In this document: positions 63,693 to 64,000 of the stretch, piece after piece
How the letters are laid out: the number at the start of each line of letters is the position of its first letter
How positions within the stretch are numbered: the first letter of the stretch is position 1
Assembly: GCF_002706795.1 (NCBI RefSeq)
Contig: NZ_CP017705.1
Location: 4,315,501-4,379,500, forward strand
Direction of reading: 5' to 3'
DNA from: Brevibacillus laterosporus DSM 25
GTDB taxonomy: Bacteria; Bacillota; Bacilli; Brevibacillales; Brevibacillaceae
DNA length: 64,000 nt
Position numbers and translations under genes: made by a program
Notes under the pieces: generated by a model
Seen by the model: the letters and a program-made list of their open reading frames with translations, nothing else
What the model was told of the DNA's origin: nothing
Database searches by the model: none

Positions 63693-63998
63693 TTGTTAAA
63701 AAGACAAGATGCAGAAGGCCGTTACCAACTGTCCGTTGTTTTGTCCGATGAACTTGTCCCTGCCAAAAAATAAAGAAATCTATTCAAGAAAAAAAGAAAC
63801 GATTGAACGAGTATTTGCAGATTTAAAGGAAAAGTATGGCTTGAGATGGACCACTTTACGAGGGATTAAAAAAGTGACCATACAGGTGATGCTTGTTTTT
63901 GCTTCTATGAATTAAAAAAACTAGCTACTTGGCTTTGGAATCCTGCAAAGGAGAAGCGCAAGCTTCTTCAGAGTGTTGAGAAAGTCCCCTTTCGCTAA
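63693..63998 (+). pseudogene. Internally deleted IS1182-type transposase
   Basis: TTG 63693 (with AAGGAGTG upstream) starts LLKRQDAEGRYQLSVVLSDE, then LVPAKK, the N-terminus of IS1182-group transposases, and stops at 63773. The shifted frame at once gives NKEIYSRKKETIERVFADLK, then EKYGLRWTTLRG, the C-terminal DDE helix with its Glu, and a second slip leads to LATWLWNPAKEKRKLLQS and TAA at 63998. The central catalytic part is deleted. Confidence 0.75.
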
Positions 63999-64000
63999 AA

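Overview
The window reads as a chromosomal stretch of a low-GC, endospore-forming Firmicute, most likely Brevibacillus and probably close to B. laterosporus. The reasons are strong AGGAGG-type ribosome binding sites with frequent GTG/TTG starts, intact aspB, asnS and dnaD in Bacillales order, a GerA-type germinant receptor operon, coat-like proteins, and a gene for an ETX/MTX2-type aerolysin-like toxin. The species call is inference; the sporulating-Firmicute call rests on gene content.

Layout. 1-2.5 kb (minus): a HipA-like kinase fragment, a GT4 glycosyltransferase and a Bud32/RIO-like small kinase in one operon. 2.7-5.3 kb: aspB and asnS. 5.4-9.7 kb: a Fur-box-preceded YclNOPQ-type (petrobactin-type) ferric siderophore ABC transporter sitting between asnS and dnaD. 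9.8-10.6 kb: dnaD. 10.8-17.9 kb: seven tightly packed genes (coiled-coil protein, three glycosyltransferases, nucleotidyltransferase, epimerase, UDP-glucose dehydrogenase) forming a surface, probably spore-coat, polysaccharide cluster with a sigma-K-like promoter. 18-31 kb: pepF, nagAB, an RND efflux pair (swrC type), an Sfp-type phosphopantetheinyl transferase, a quinone-oxidoreductase-like enzyme, a small membrane-anchored protein and an acyl-CoA synthetase.

31-37 kb is a decay zone: relics of DinB-like and GNAT genes, a duplicated secreted-protein gene of which one copy is broken, a frameshifted M23 peptidase, and a two-component pair whose response regulator is gutted while the kinase is intact. 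37.3-45.1 kb is a complete Lac-family PTS island: a LicR-type PRD regulator, a YczE-like membrane protein, EIIB, EIIC, EIIA and two GH1 6-phospho-beta-glucosidases. An 18-bp palindrome is repeated in front of the island. Both GH1 enzymes carry Gln where the general acid/base Glu is expected. 45.2-50.8 kb: a polysaccharide deacetylase, a ger operon with intact A and B genes and a broken C gene, an LRR protein and a beta/gamma-crystallin-like protein.

50.8-64 kb is accessory DNA: many small, secreted or broken genes (amidase relic, ArpU-like phage regulator with an amber codon, a frameshifted lysozyme-like gene, a split membrane protein), a coat-like cupin, an L,D-transpeptidase, DUF2935 and DUF421 proteins, numerous hairpin terminators, short repeats and a GC-richer island with long-range complementarity. 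It ends in a secreted pore-forming toxin gene flanked by copies of a 13-bp sequence and an internally deleted IS1182-type transposase. No rRNA, tRNA or CRISPR array was recognised.
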